Source: an uncultured Clostridia bacterium
Lineage (GTDB): Bacteria > Bacillota > Clostridia > UMGS1810
Direction: 5' to 3'
NCBI GenBank assembly: GCA_934500875.1
Contig: CAKSTL010000009.1
Location: 1-64,000 of the forward strand
DNA length: 64,000 nucleotides
Shown: piece after piece, positions 42,717 to 50,202 of the stretch
Position numbering within the stretch: position 1 is the stretch's first letter
How the letters are laid out: every line of letters begins with the position of its first letter
The notes under the pieces: model-generated
What the model was told of the DNA's origin: nothing
Seen by the model: only the letters and a program-made list of their open reading frames with translations
The model's database searches: none
Position numbers and translations under genes: made by a program

Positions 42717-43568
42717 ATGGCACACACTTTACAGGACAGATATTCTGATTTGATTGACAAAAAGCTTCAGGCTACTTTGGTTACAAAGGACAATTACATT
42801 TTTAACAATCACTATGAGGGCAATGCGGTTGGCGGAAAGGTTAAAATTCCCGTGCGTTCAACCGATGTTGTTGTAGGCGATTACAACAAGACTACAGGTA
42901 TGAGCCTTCAGACCGGTACAACGACCTACATTGACCTCAACCTTACTTATGACAAGGCGGTTAACGAGATTATTGACGGTTATGACGCTGCGGCGGTTCC
43001 CGATGACATTGTTGCGGAAAGACTTGACAGCGCAGGCTATGCGCTCGGCGTTGTTGAGGACACTGTTTCGATTTCGGCTCTTGAGAGCGATGGTACAATT
43101 GACTCGGACAAGGCTGCTGTTACGGCTTCGACGGTTTACAAAAAGGTTGTTGATTTAAGAACCAAGCTTTCGGAGAAAAATGTTCCGGCTCAGGGAAGAT
43201 GGCTTATTGTTTCTCCCGAAGTTTACGGACTTCTTTTGCAGGACACAACAAACTTTATAAGACAGGGCGATTTATCGCAGGCGCTTGTTGAGAGCGGCGC
43301 TATAGGTCAGATTGCCGGATTTACGGTTTATGAAAGCTCAAGACTTATGAAGGACAACACTACTGTTGTTTCAAATAAAAAGACTACTACCGAAATGATT
43401 GCAGGTCATCCCAACTGGTGCCACAGGGTTGAGGAATGGAGCGTTCCTGTTGCGGTCAACTCGCTTACAAACACATTTATCGGTGCTTCGGCTGTTCAGG
43501 GAAGAAAAATTTTCGGCGTTAAAATTTCTAAGGCTGACGCTGTTATCGTAAAACGCAAGGAAGTTTAA
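42717..43568 (+). CDS. Major capsid protein
   Basis: A 283-residue coat protein with the N-terminal HTLQDRYSDLIDKKL arm, an acidic P-domain-like middle and a C-terminal segment IFGVKISKADAVIV. The pattern is HK97-fold of the kind with a separate scaffold. Location after the scaffold and before the connector supports it. AGGAGG precedes the ATG. Base composition and codon use look the same as those of host genes. Confidence 0.85.
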   Translation: MAHTLQDRYSDLIDKKLQATLVTKDNYIFNNHYEGNAVGGKVKIPVRSTDVVVGDYNKTTGMSLQTGTTTYIDLNLTYDKAVNEIIDGYDAAAVPDDIVAERLDSAGYALGVVEDTVSISALESDGTIDSDKAAVTASTVYKKVVDLRTKLSEKNVPAQGRWLIVSPEVYGLLLQDTTNFIRQGDLSQALVESGAIGQIAGFTVYESSRLMKDNTTVVSNKKTTTEMIAGHPNWCHRVEEWSVPVAVNSLTNTFIGASAVQGRKIFGVKISKADAVIVKRKEV

Positions 43569-43569
43569 T

Positions 43570-43887
43570 ATGGTTGACTACACTTATTATACCACTGCAT
43601 TTTCCGGCACTTATCTTACCGAGGATGAATTCAAAAAGCTTGAGCCGAGGGCATACGACTATGTAAAATTTTATCTTTGCCACAATTTTAAGGAATGTGA
43701 TGAGGTTAAAATGGCGATTTGCGCCGTATGCGAGGTTTATGCGACGTTCGGCGAATATGACGGAGTTATTTCGGAGAGCAACGATGGTATTTCAAGGACT
43801 TTTGACAGGCAGAACATATCAAAGTGCGCAGACGGTGCGATTGCAAAATATCTTGCCGGGACAAATCTTTTATACAGGGGGATTTAA
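43570..43887 (+). CDS. Head-tail connector
   Basis: A 105-residue protein with an N-terminal TYYTTAFSGTYLTEDEFKKL and a helical AVCEVYATFG segment, the profile of gp6-like head-completion adaptors. It starts 1 bp after the capsid gene stop. It closes the portal channel. Confidence 0.72.
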   Translation: MVDYTYYTTAFSGTYLTEDEFKKLEPRAYDYVKFYLCHNFKECDEVKMAICAVCEVYATFGEYDGVISESNDGISRTFDRQNISKCADGAIAKYLAGTNLLYRGI

Positions 43888-43889
43888 CG

Positions 43890-44177
43890 GTGTATATTAC
43901 TGTTTTTCACAAGGTTTCGAGCGGTTATTCCAAAAAGGTTTACAATGCCGCAGTGCGAAAATATGACGGAATTGATTTTGTCAGCGCAGGATATGAGAGC
44001 GACAGGGCTGCCACGGTGAGAATTTACACCAAAAAGGAGCTTGACATTGCGCCTTACGACAAGATGGTTTTTGGAAAAAGCGAGCTTACTTCGCCGCCCG
44101 GTACGGCTTTTATTATAAAAAGAGTTTGCGACAACAGGGGCGGTATTTTATCGCACATAAGGCTGGACTGCGTATGA
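43890..44177 (+). CDS. Head closure / stopper-type protein
   Basis: A 95-residue small beta-rich protein with YNAAVRKYDGIDFVSAGYES, typical of short proteins after the connector in clostridial prophages. GTG start with GGGGG upstream. It ends in a TGA overlapping the next ATG. The role as stopper is from position. Confidence 0.6.
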   Translation: MYITVFHKVSSGYSKKVYNAAVRKYDGIDFVSAGYESDRAATVRIYTKKELDIAPYDKMVFGKSELTSPPGTAFIIKRVCDNRGGILSHIRLDCV

Positions 44178-44584
44178 TGACGGTTAATGTCAGCTTTGAT
44201 TTGACGGACGCTATTATAAAAAAGAAGGGGATTGAGAATTTCGGTCCTGTGCACCGTCGTCTTAACACCCTTCTTTTAAACTACTGCGAGCCGTACATTC
44301 CGAAAAAAAGCGGCTATCTTATTTCAAGCGGCGAGAGCAATTTAGGATATATTTCCTGGAGCGCACCTTATGCGAAGAAGCAATATTATGAAAACAAGGG
44401 AAACGGGCTGCGGGGAAGGCTTTGGTTTGACAGGATGTGGGCGTCGAGAAAAGGCGAAATTATATCAAGCTTAAAAAGCTATGTATCTGACGGCGGGACA
44501 AGGTTTGAAAAGGCTGCGGCAACTCTTGCAAGAGGAGAAGGTCCGAGAAGAAGTGACAAGGTAGGAGGCAGACGATGGTTATAG
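44174..44584 (+). CDS. Minor tail/head-tail joining protein (HK97 gp10-like)
   Basis: A 136-residue protein with the LLLNYCEPYIPKKSGYLISS motif and a WSAPYAKKQYYENKG segment common in gp10-like tail-completion proteins. It starts at ATG overlapping the preceding stop and ends overlapping the next gene. It probably caps the tail at the head end. Confidence 0.72.
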   Translation: MMTVNVSFDLTDAIIKKKGIENFGPVHRRLNTLLLNYCEPYIPKKSGYLISSGESNLGYISWSAPYAKKQYYENKGNGLRGRLWFDRMWASRKGEIISSLKSYVSDGGTRFEKAAATLARGEGPRRSDKVGGRRWL

Positions 44585-44985
44585 ACGGTATCAAAAAATT
44601 TTTGGAGTCGTGTCCGCTTATAGACGGGGCGAGCGTCGGAGTTGATTTTTTAGGCTCGGACGCATACGAATACACGGTTGAGATTATGCCCGAGAGCGGC
44701 ACGGTAAGACAATATACTGACGGAGAGTGCATTAAACAGGTAGGTTTTGTATTTGCGTCGAGAAATTTTTACGGTGCGGACAATACCAAAAATATTGAGT
44801 TTTACGAAAAGTTTTCTTTATGGCTTGAAGAATGCAGCGAAAACGGCACCCTGCCCGAGCTTGGCGACAAGCTTGAGGCAATCGGCATTGAGGCTGAAAG
44901 CTCGGGGTATATGTACGACAGTGCAAAAAATACGGCGAGGTATCAAATTCAGTGCAGGCTTATTTATCACAAATCGGCAGATTAA
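44575..44985 (+). CDS. Minor capsid / tail-terminator protein
   Basis: A 136-residue alpha/beta protein with GIKKFLESCPLIDGASVG and YQIQCRLIYHKSAD at the end. This matches tail-terminator-like phage minor capsid proteins between gp10-like and tail-tube genes. Overlaps the preceding gene by 10 nt. Assignment is by size and order. Confidence 0.68.
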   Translation: MVIDGIKKFLESCPLIDGASVGVDFLGSDAYEYTVEIMPESGTVRQYTDGECIKQVGFVFASRNFYGADNTKNIEFYEKFSLWLEECSENGTLPELGDKLEAIGIEAESSGYMYDSAKNTARYQIQCRLIYHKSAD

Positions 44986-45010
44986 TTTTTTTAAAAGGAG
45001 AAAATGAAGA

Positions 45011-45541
45011 ATGAGTAAAAAAATACTTAAAAGATGCGACAAGGTTGCGTATTACGGCATTACGTCCGGCGAAACGACAACCTATTATCGTATGAAGGGA
45101 TTTACTGATTTTACGGTAAGCAAAAACCCTTCGGAATATTCAAGAAAATACGTTGACGAGGGCTTTGAACAGTCGGACGTTGTAGGATACAGTCCTTCGA
45201 TTTCGTTTGCGCTCGACGTTATAGGCGACAATGCGGTTCACGCTGACATTCAGGATATTTCAAGAAAAGAGAGCGTGGGCGAGGACATTGTAAGAAGCAT
45301 TGTTATTGTTGATACTTCCAAGGCTACAGACGGCAAATACGATGCTGTCAAGAGAGATTTTGCGGTTATTATTGACACTGAGGGAAGCGGCACCGAGGCT
45401 TATCAGATCAGCGGTACTTTAAAATCAAAGAGCGCTTCGGTTCTCGGCACGGCGTCCACTTCGGACAAATTTGCAACAATTACATTTACAAGCAGCTCAT
45501 CCGGCAACGATTCGGAGATTCTGCCTTCGAGCGAACTTTGA
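45011..45541 (+). CDS. Major tail (tube) protein
   Basis: A 176-residue beta-rich protein. Features common to tail tubes include an early FTDFTVSKNPSEYSRKY and GYSPSISFALDV, then SGTLKSKS. It is followed by the Gp15-like and tape-measure genes, as in siphoviruses. AAAAGGAG and ATG 45011. It builds the tube through which DNA passes. Confidence 0.8.
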   Translation: MSKKILKRCDKVAYYGITSGETTTYYRMKGFTDFTVSKNPSEYSRKYVDEGFEQSDVVGYSPSISFALDVIGDNAVHADIQDISRKESVGEDIVRSIVIVDTSKATDGKYDAVKRDFAVIIDTEGSGTEAYQISGTLKSKSASVLGTASTSDKFATITFTSSSSGNDSEILPSSEL

Positions 45542-46113
45542 TGAGCATACTTACAAAAACGCCTCCGGCAACGGTTTGCATTGACGGCGAGGAATATGAA
45601 ATAAACACGGATTTTCGCATTTATCTTTCACTTGAGAATATAATTTTTGACGAAAAAATGCCCATTCAGAAAAGAATTGCTAAAATCCTTTCCTGTTGCT
45701 ACAAGCGTCTTCCGTCCTCTTTGGACGGGGCGCTGGAGGCGCTGTTGAACTTTTATGCCGGCAATGTATGCAATAATAATGACGACAAAGGCTTTAAAAA
45801 CGGCAGGGGAGAGCGCATTTTAAGCTTTGAGGAGGATGCTGATTATATTTTAAGCTCATTTCTTACCGAATACGGCATTAATCTTTTGAAGGAAGATATG
45901 CACTGGTGGGAATTTTTGGCGCTGCTTAGGGGGCTTGGACAATCGTGCAGGCTGTGCGAGGTTATAAAATACAGGACGGCTGACATTTCAAAGATTAAAA
46001 ACAAGGAGCAAAGAAGCTTTTATTTACGGCAAAAGAAGCTTTATGCGCTTAAAAATACGTCTTTTGAGGATGACGACGGCATTTTTGCCGAAAATCTTTT
46101 GAAGATATTTTAG
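45541..46113 (+). CDS. Gp15-family tail assembly protein
   Basis: A 190-residue protein of the phage Gp15 family (PF06854-like): TDFRIYLSLENIIFDEKM, later LKEDMHWWEFLALLRGLG. This family lies between tail tube and tape-measure genes and acts as an assembly chaperone. No separate G/GT frameshift product is obvious. The ATG overlaps the tail-tube stop. Confidence 0.88.
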   Translation: MSILTKTPPATVCIDGEEYEINTDFRIYLSLENIIFDEKMPIQKRIAKILSCCYKRLPSSLDGALEALLNFYAGNVCNNNDDKGFKNGRGERILSFEEDADYILSSFLTEYGINLLKEDMHWWEFLALLRGLGQSCRLCEVIKYRTADISKIKNKEQRSFYLRQKKLYALKNTSFEDDDGIFAENLLKIF

Positions 46114-46140
46114 GCTTTAAAAGGAAGGAAGTGAAAAATT

Positions 46141-47340
46141 TTGAATTATGACGGTGAGGTTACTATCGGCACCAAGCTTGACACGGATGGCATAAAAAAG
46201 GATTTGGAGGATTTAAAGAAAAATCTTTCGGACGCAAAATCGTCAAGGAGGATTGGCGAGAACGATATCGGCGAAAAGCTTGTTGAGGGCATTAAATTCG
46301 GTATCAAGAAAAATGCGTATCAGGCTACCGAGGCTATGGAGGAGGCTTTAAAAGAACTTAAGCTTCAAAGAAGCGTCGGGATTGTTGACGAGGAGGCATA
46401 CTACGACAGTCTTGAAAAGCTGCGGGACGAATATTTTGAAAAAGGCTCACTCGGCTGGTGGAATTACACGGCGGAGATTATAGAATACGAAACCAAGCTT
46501 TACAACGAACAGCAGAAGAATTTTGAAAAAACGGTAAGCCAGATTGAGAGGCGTGTTGACGAATTTGACAAGGCGGTTGAAAAAAGTTTTTCCGATTATG
46601 AAAAAAATATGGAAAACCTTGCAAAAAAAGAAGAGAGGTTTTCTCAGAAGCTTAGCGGAAATTCGCTTTTGCAAAAGTTTACGTTCAAGACAAGCGATGA
46701 TGACAGGTCGGTTTTTGCCGACGGTGGCTGGAAGAGGCAGAGTGCGGATTTTGTTTCGTACAAGCTGACTGACCTTAAGGCTGATATCGGTATGCTTTCG
46801 GAATACGAGAGCCTTCTCGGGCAGATTTTGAAAAAGCAGAATTTGCCTGCCGATTTTATAAATTCGTTGAAATCTACTGACGCAGAGGGCGGAATTAACT
46901 TTATGTCGGCTCTTTTGGGGCTTAGTGACGAGGAATATCAAAAATATATTGAAGATTACAGCCGCCGCAGTGAAATTTCGCAGAGCATTGCAAAGACGCT
47001 GTATAACGGCGAGGCGCAGGAGATTAAGGAGGAATTTCTGGGCGAACTTAACGAGGCGTTCGGAAATGTTAACGAGAACTTTTTAAAATGCGGTCAGGAG
47101 GCGGCTTCCTCCTTCGGCAAGAGTTTCGGCGACAGGATTAAAGAAATTTTAAACAGCGTCAAGGCGACAATCGAGAGCGAGCTTGAGAGCATTGAGTGTT
47201 CGTTTTCGGTGGATGTATCGAGCGCAAATAAGGGAAATACTCTTATTTACAATCTTTACGGCAGCGGTGAAACAACTGCGCAGAAGCTTCAGGCTGCAAG
47301 GGCTGACGCTGAACTTGAAAATATGAGAGGGGGATACTGA
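46141..47340 (+). CDS. Short tape-measure protein
   Basis: A 399-residue, mostly alpha-helical protein with long coiled-coil regions (residues 20-200) and no hydrophobic segment. Its end (GNTLIYNLYGSGETTAQKL) resembles the conserved C-terminal signature of siphovirus tape measures (YNFYS...T). At about 0.15 nm per residue it would fix a tail near 60 nm, short for siphoviruses. TTG start with AAGGAAG upstream. It overlaps Dit by 1 nt. The lack of a membrane-active segment is unusual. Confidence 0.78.
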   Translation: MNYDGEVTIGTKLDTDGIKKDLEDLKKNLSDAKSSRRIGENDIGEKLVEGIKFGIKKNAYQATEAMEEALKELKLQRSVGIVDEEAYYDSLEKLRDEYFEKGSLGWWNYTAEIIEYETKLYNEQQKNFEKTVSQIERRVDEFDKAVEKSFSDYEKNMENLAKKEERFSQKLSGNSLLQKFTFKTSDDDRSVFADGGWKRQSADFVSYKLTDLKADIGMLSEYESLLGQILKKQNLPADFINSLKSTDAEGGINFMSALLGLSDEEYQKYIEDYSRRSEISQSIAKTLYNGEAQEIKEEFLGELNEAFGNVNENFLKCGQEAASSFGKSFGDRIKEILNSVKATIESELESIECSFSVDVSSANKGNTLIYNLYGSGETTAQKLQAARADAELENMRGGY

Positions 47341-48185
47341 TGAAGCTTACTTTTTCAAACAGTACCGGCAAGGTTTGTTTCGGCGACGGCGAGGTCTTTA
47401 AAATTACGGCGCTTTCTGGAATTTACATTCCTTCAAAAATCTACGGTACGATAAATTATGCAGGTTATGACGGCCAGCTTACTTATCAGACAAATGCAAA
47501 TGCAAGAACCATTACGCTCGGCGTTGATATTGTTTCAAAAAATGTCCGCCGTTATCTTGAAAACGCTATGAAGGTGCTTAACAGCGAGGGGACTTTAGTT
47601 TTTGATTACGGCGACAAGGTAAGAAAGATATACTGCAATCAGGTTACCTTTTCAATGTCGGAAAGGAGCGTTTCGCACGCTGTTTTTGCTCTGCAGTTTG
47701 TTTGCGACAACCCGTATTTTACCGATTTGGCTCCAATGAGATTTTCACTTCACGGCTCTGTCGGAAACATCACAAATCCGATTACTTTGCCTTGCGTTTT
47801 GTCTACCTCCGACACCAAAAAGATTATTACAAATTCCGGTCACGCCAACGTTTTTCCGGTTATAACCATATATGTTCAGAAGAAGGGCACTAACAATTCG
47901 GAATATAATTACGGATATAAATTTAAAAACAACACCACCGGAAAGGAGATATATTTAAAATATGTTTCCAATGCGGGAGAGACAATTACAATTGACATAG
48001 AAAAAAGAACGGCGAGGGGCAACATAACGGGAAATCTTATTTCGTATGTTGATATGGACACTTGGCTTGAAGACTTTTATCTTGTGCCGGGCGACAACGA
48101 CATTGAGGCGATTGACCTCGGCGCAGGCGATATTTCGAGAATTTCGATAAAATATCAAAATAAATACATTGAGGCGGTGTACTGA
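47340..48185 (+). CDS. Distal tail protein (Dit)
   Basis: A 281-residue baseplate hub protein. N-terminal beta domain begins KLTFSNSTGKVCFGDGEVF and YGTINYAGYDGQLTYQ is typical of Dit; the C-terminal half is a galectin-like/beta domain. It follows the tape measure and precedes the Tal-like gene, as in Gram-positive siphophages. Confidence 0.87.
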   Translation: MKLTFSNSTGKVCFGDGEVFKITALSGIYIPSKIYGTINYAGYDGQLTYQTNANARTITLGVDIVSKNVRRYLENAMKVLNSEGTLVFDYGDKVRKIYCNQVTFSMSERSVSHAVFALQFVCDNPYFTDLAPMRFSLHGSVGNITNPITLPCVLSTSDTKKIITNSGHANVFPVITIYVQKKGTNNSEYNYGYKFKNNTTGKEIYLKYVSNAGETITIDIEKRTARGNITGNLISYVDMDTWLEDFYLVPGDNDIEAIDLGAGDISRISIKYQNKYIEAVY

Positions 48186-49127
48186 TTGAACGATATAAAG
48201 TTTTATAATTTTGAGCTTAAGCTTTTGCACATTGAAAGCGTTTATTCTTCGGTTGACTGGGTGACAAAGCTTAACGATATCGGCACGTTCGAGGCGCATT
48301 TTCCAAGAAATTCGGCTGTTGTGAAGCTGTGTTTTGAAAACGATTATCTTGTTGTGGTGCAGGGCGATTTGCAGGCGGTTATTACCGGAAAGAGCTTAGG
48401 AAAGGATTTTACCGTTTACGGCAGGACGCCGAACTGGATTCTTACCAAATTTGTTACGCCGAATTTTTCAACAAGAAACGATACAACCGAAAATCTTGCG
48501 CTTACGATTGTGAAAGAAGCTGTGGGCAGCACGAACAAGTTTTTGTTTTACAAGGCGGGCGGATTCAGGAATAAAATTGATTTTTGGAGAAATGTTTACA
48601 ATCCTACGTTTAAGGTTGTAAGCGAGTGCATGGCACGTGAGAATGCAGGTCACAGGGTTTGGGTAAATCCGAAGCTCGGAAGATGGTGCTACTGTGCGAC
48701 CAAGCCGAGGGACAAAAAGCTTATTATTTCAAAAAATAATTTGAACGGTTACAATTTCAGCTACATTGAGGATTTTCAAAATCACGTAAACGGCGGTTTT
48801 TACGAGGTTATTGACGAAGAAACCGGCGAGAGCACGTGGAATGAGATAGAGTCGGAAAAAACCGGTCTTTACAAATGGATGGGCGTTCTCGGCGGCGATT
48901 GTCTTTCGGAGGCGACGCAGAGTTTAAAATCGAGAAAGTGGTCAAAGGACATCAAGCTTGACGTTAAGGATATTAAATTCGGCGTTGATTACAATGTGGG
49001 CGATATTGTTACCATTGAAACCGAAATCGGAGATTTTAAAAGAAGCGAAAAGAAGATAGTCAAAGAGGTTAATATTTGGTATGAAAACGGAAATTCGGGA
49101 GAAAGACCTGTTTTCGGTGATGTATAA
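48186..49127 (+). CDS. Tail-associated protein (Tal, Gp37-like)
   Basis: A 313-residue protein of the siphovirus ReqiPepy6 Gp37-like/Tal type, with LHIESVYSSVDWVTKLNDIGTFEAHFP, YGRTPNWIL and FGVDYNVGDIVTIETEIG. It caps the tail and opens at DNA ejection. No C-terminal peptidoglycan hydrolase or fibre domain is present, so it is the minimal hub. The TTG start lies 1 bp after the Dit stop. Confidence 0.83.
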   Translation: MNDIKFYNFELKLLHIESVYSSVDWVTKLNDIGTFEAHFPRNSAVVKLCFENDYLVVVQGDLQAVITGKSLGKDFTVYGRTPNWILTKFVTPNFSTRNDTTENLALTIVKEAVGSTNKFLFYKAGGFRNKIDFWRNVYNPTFKVVSECMARENAGHRVWVNPKLGRWCYCATKPRDKKLIISKNNLNGYNFSYIEDFQNHVNGGFYEVIDEETGESTWNEIESEKTGLYKWMGVLGGDCLSEATQSLKSRKWSKDIKLDVKDIKFGVDYNVGDIVTIETEIGDFKRSEKKIVKEVNIWYENGNSGERPVFGDV

Positions 49128-49138
49128 AGGGAGGAATT

Positions 49139-49981
49139 ATGGGATACAAATACAGTTTTGTAAACGACGCAACATACTCTGCGGCGGATATTAATGAAAT
49201 TACAAGAAGGCTTGTTACCGGAGGGGTTGAGGACCCATTTACCGACGGCACTCCGCACAATCTTAAGTGTTTTAATCTTTTGAACAGCAATATGGTTACA
49301 AGCGGAATTGTTCCCGAGAGCGACACGACGCTTAAGGTGGAAAAAATGTCGTCTACAATGGTGCTGATAAATCCGGGAACGGCATTTTTTAACAACGGTA
49401 TGACTCTTACGGTTGATGTAAATAAGATTGCGGTTGAAATTTCGGCAGGCGTTTACAATTATGTTTATCTTGAGTATGACGAGGACGGCTCGACTGCTCA
49501 TCCGACATCTTCCGTAACGGAGCCGACGGGCGATATTGTTATGCTTGCTCATGTTGACAAAGACGGAAATGTTATTGATAAAAGGTCGTATGCTGTAGGA
49601 AAGCTTCCGAAGTATATAAGCGGCTACAATTTGCCTAAGGTTACGATGTTTAAGTATACCGGCCCGGGAACGTATACTATTGATATGCAGGGTGACAAAT
49701 ACCGTTACTTTATAATAAGGGGCGATTCGAGAATGTTTACGAATACGAGAAACGATTCGCTCGGAATGTGGAATGTATTTAACAACAGATACATTTACAC
49801 TGTTACCGGCGCACAAAAGATTTACAACAGCGACACCGAGATGCTTATAAGGGTTATAAACAGCTCGGGAGACTGCGGAGGAAAGCTTTCGCTTTCTTAT
49901 TCTGGAAATATTTTAACGCTTAATATAAGCCAGATTGACACAAATGCGTGCAACGGCGAACTTGAAATTACGGCGATATAA
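49139..49981 (+). CDS. Tail-tip / baseplate-like protein
   Basis: A 280-residue protein with GYKYSFVNDATYSAADINEITRR at the start and a middle domain with VSAGVYNYVYLEYDEDGSTA that resembles baseplate upper protein (BppU)-like and adsorption-appendage proteins of Gram-positive phages. The C-terminal domain is beta-rich, with a jelly-roll-like pattern. It likely binds the host surface. Last gene of the cassette; a strong terminator follows and no holin or endolysin gene. Confidence 0.72.
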   Translation: MGYKYSFVNDATYSAADINEITRRLVTGGVEDPFTDGTPHNLKCFNLLNSNMVTSGIVPESDTTLKVEKMSSTMVLINPGTAFFNNGMTLTVDVNKIAVEISAGVYNYVYLEYDEDGSTAHPTSSVTEPTGDIVMLAHVDKDGNVIDKRSYAVGKLPKYISGYNLPKVTMFKYTGPGTYTIDMQGDKYRYFIIRGDSRMFTNTRNDSLGMWNVFNNRYIYTVTGAQKIYNSDTEMLIRVINSSGDCGGKLSLSYSGNILTLNISQIDTNACNGELEITAI

Positions 49982-49986
49982 AGACA

Positions 49987-50028
49987 AAATCAGCAGAAAG
50001 GCAAAATTTCTTTCTGCTGATTTTTTTA
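49987..50028 (+). terminator. Terminator of the phage cassette
   Basis: Stem AAATCAGCAGAAAG / CTTTCTGCTGATTT with a loop near GCAAAATT, followed by seven T. Confidence 0.9.
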
Positions 50029-50177
50029 TGTTTTGAACCATACTTTTAGGAGAGATGCCGATTTTAAAACTCTCAACGCAGAATGTTAAAATCGGCGGCA
50101 GCCATACGACAATGAATATTCAGAGCCGCACAGCAAGTGAAAAAAGTATAGAAGCAAGCTTATTGGGTATTTCTTAT
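50029..50177 (-). ncRNA. Possible small antisense-strand RNA between cassette and ETF gene
   Basis: The minus-strand promoter TTGACA (50201-50206), 17-bp spacer, TAAAAT (50178-50183) overlaps the end of the EtfAB gene. Downstream lies a stem with arms GCCGATTTTAA and TTAAAATCGGC and then the cassette terminator hairpin read from the other side. An RNA of about 150-180 nt would result. No open frame of note. A + strand frame from 50055 also exists but lacks a proper ribosome site. Confidence 0.3.
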
Positions 50178-50202
50178 ATTTTATCACAAGAAATACGTTA
50201 TG

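Noticed and set aside
37163..50028. Tailocin (phage-tail bacteriocin) interpretation
   Set aside because: Head genes (TerS, TerL, portal, scaffold, capsid) are all present and intact.
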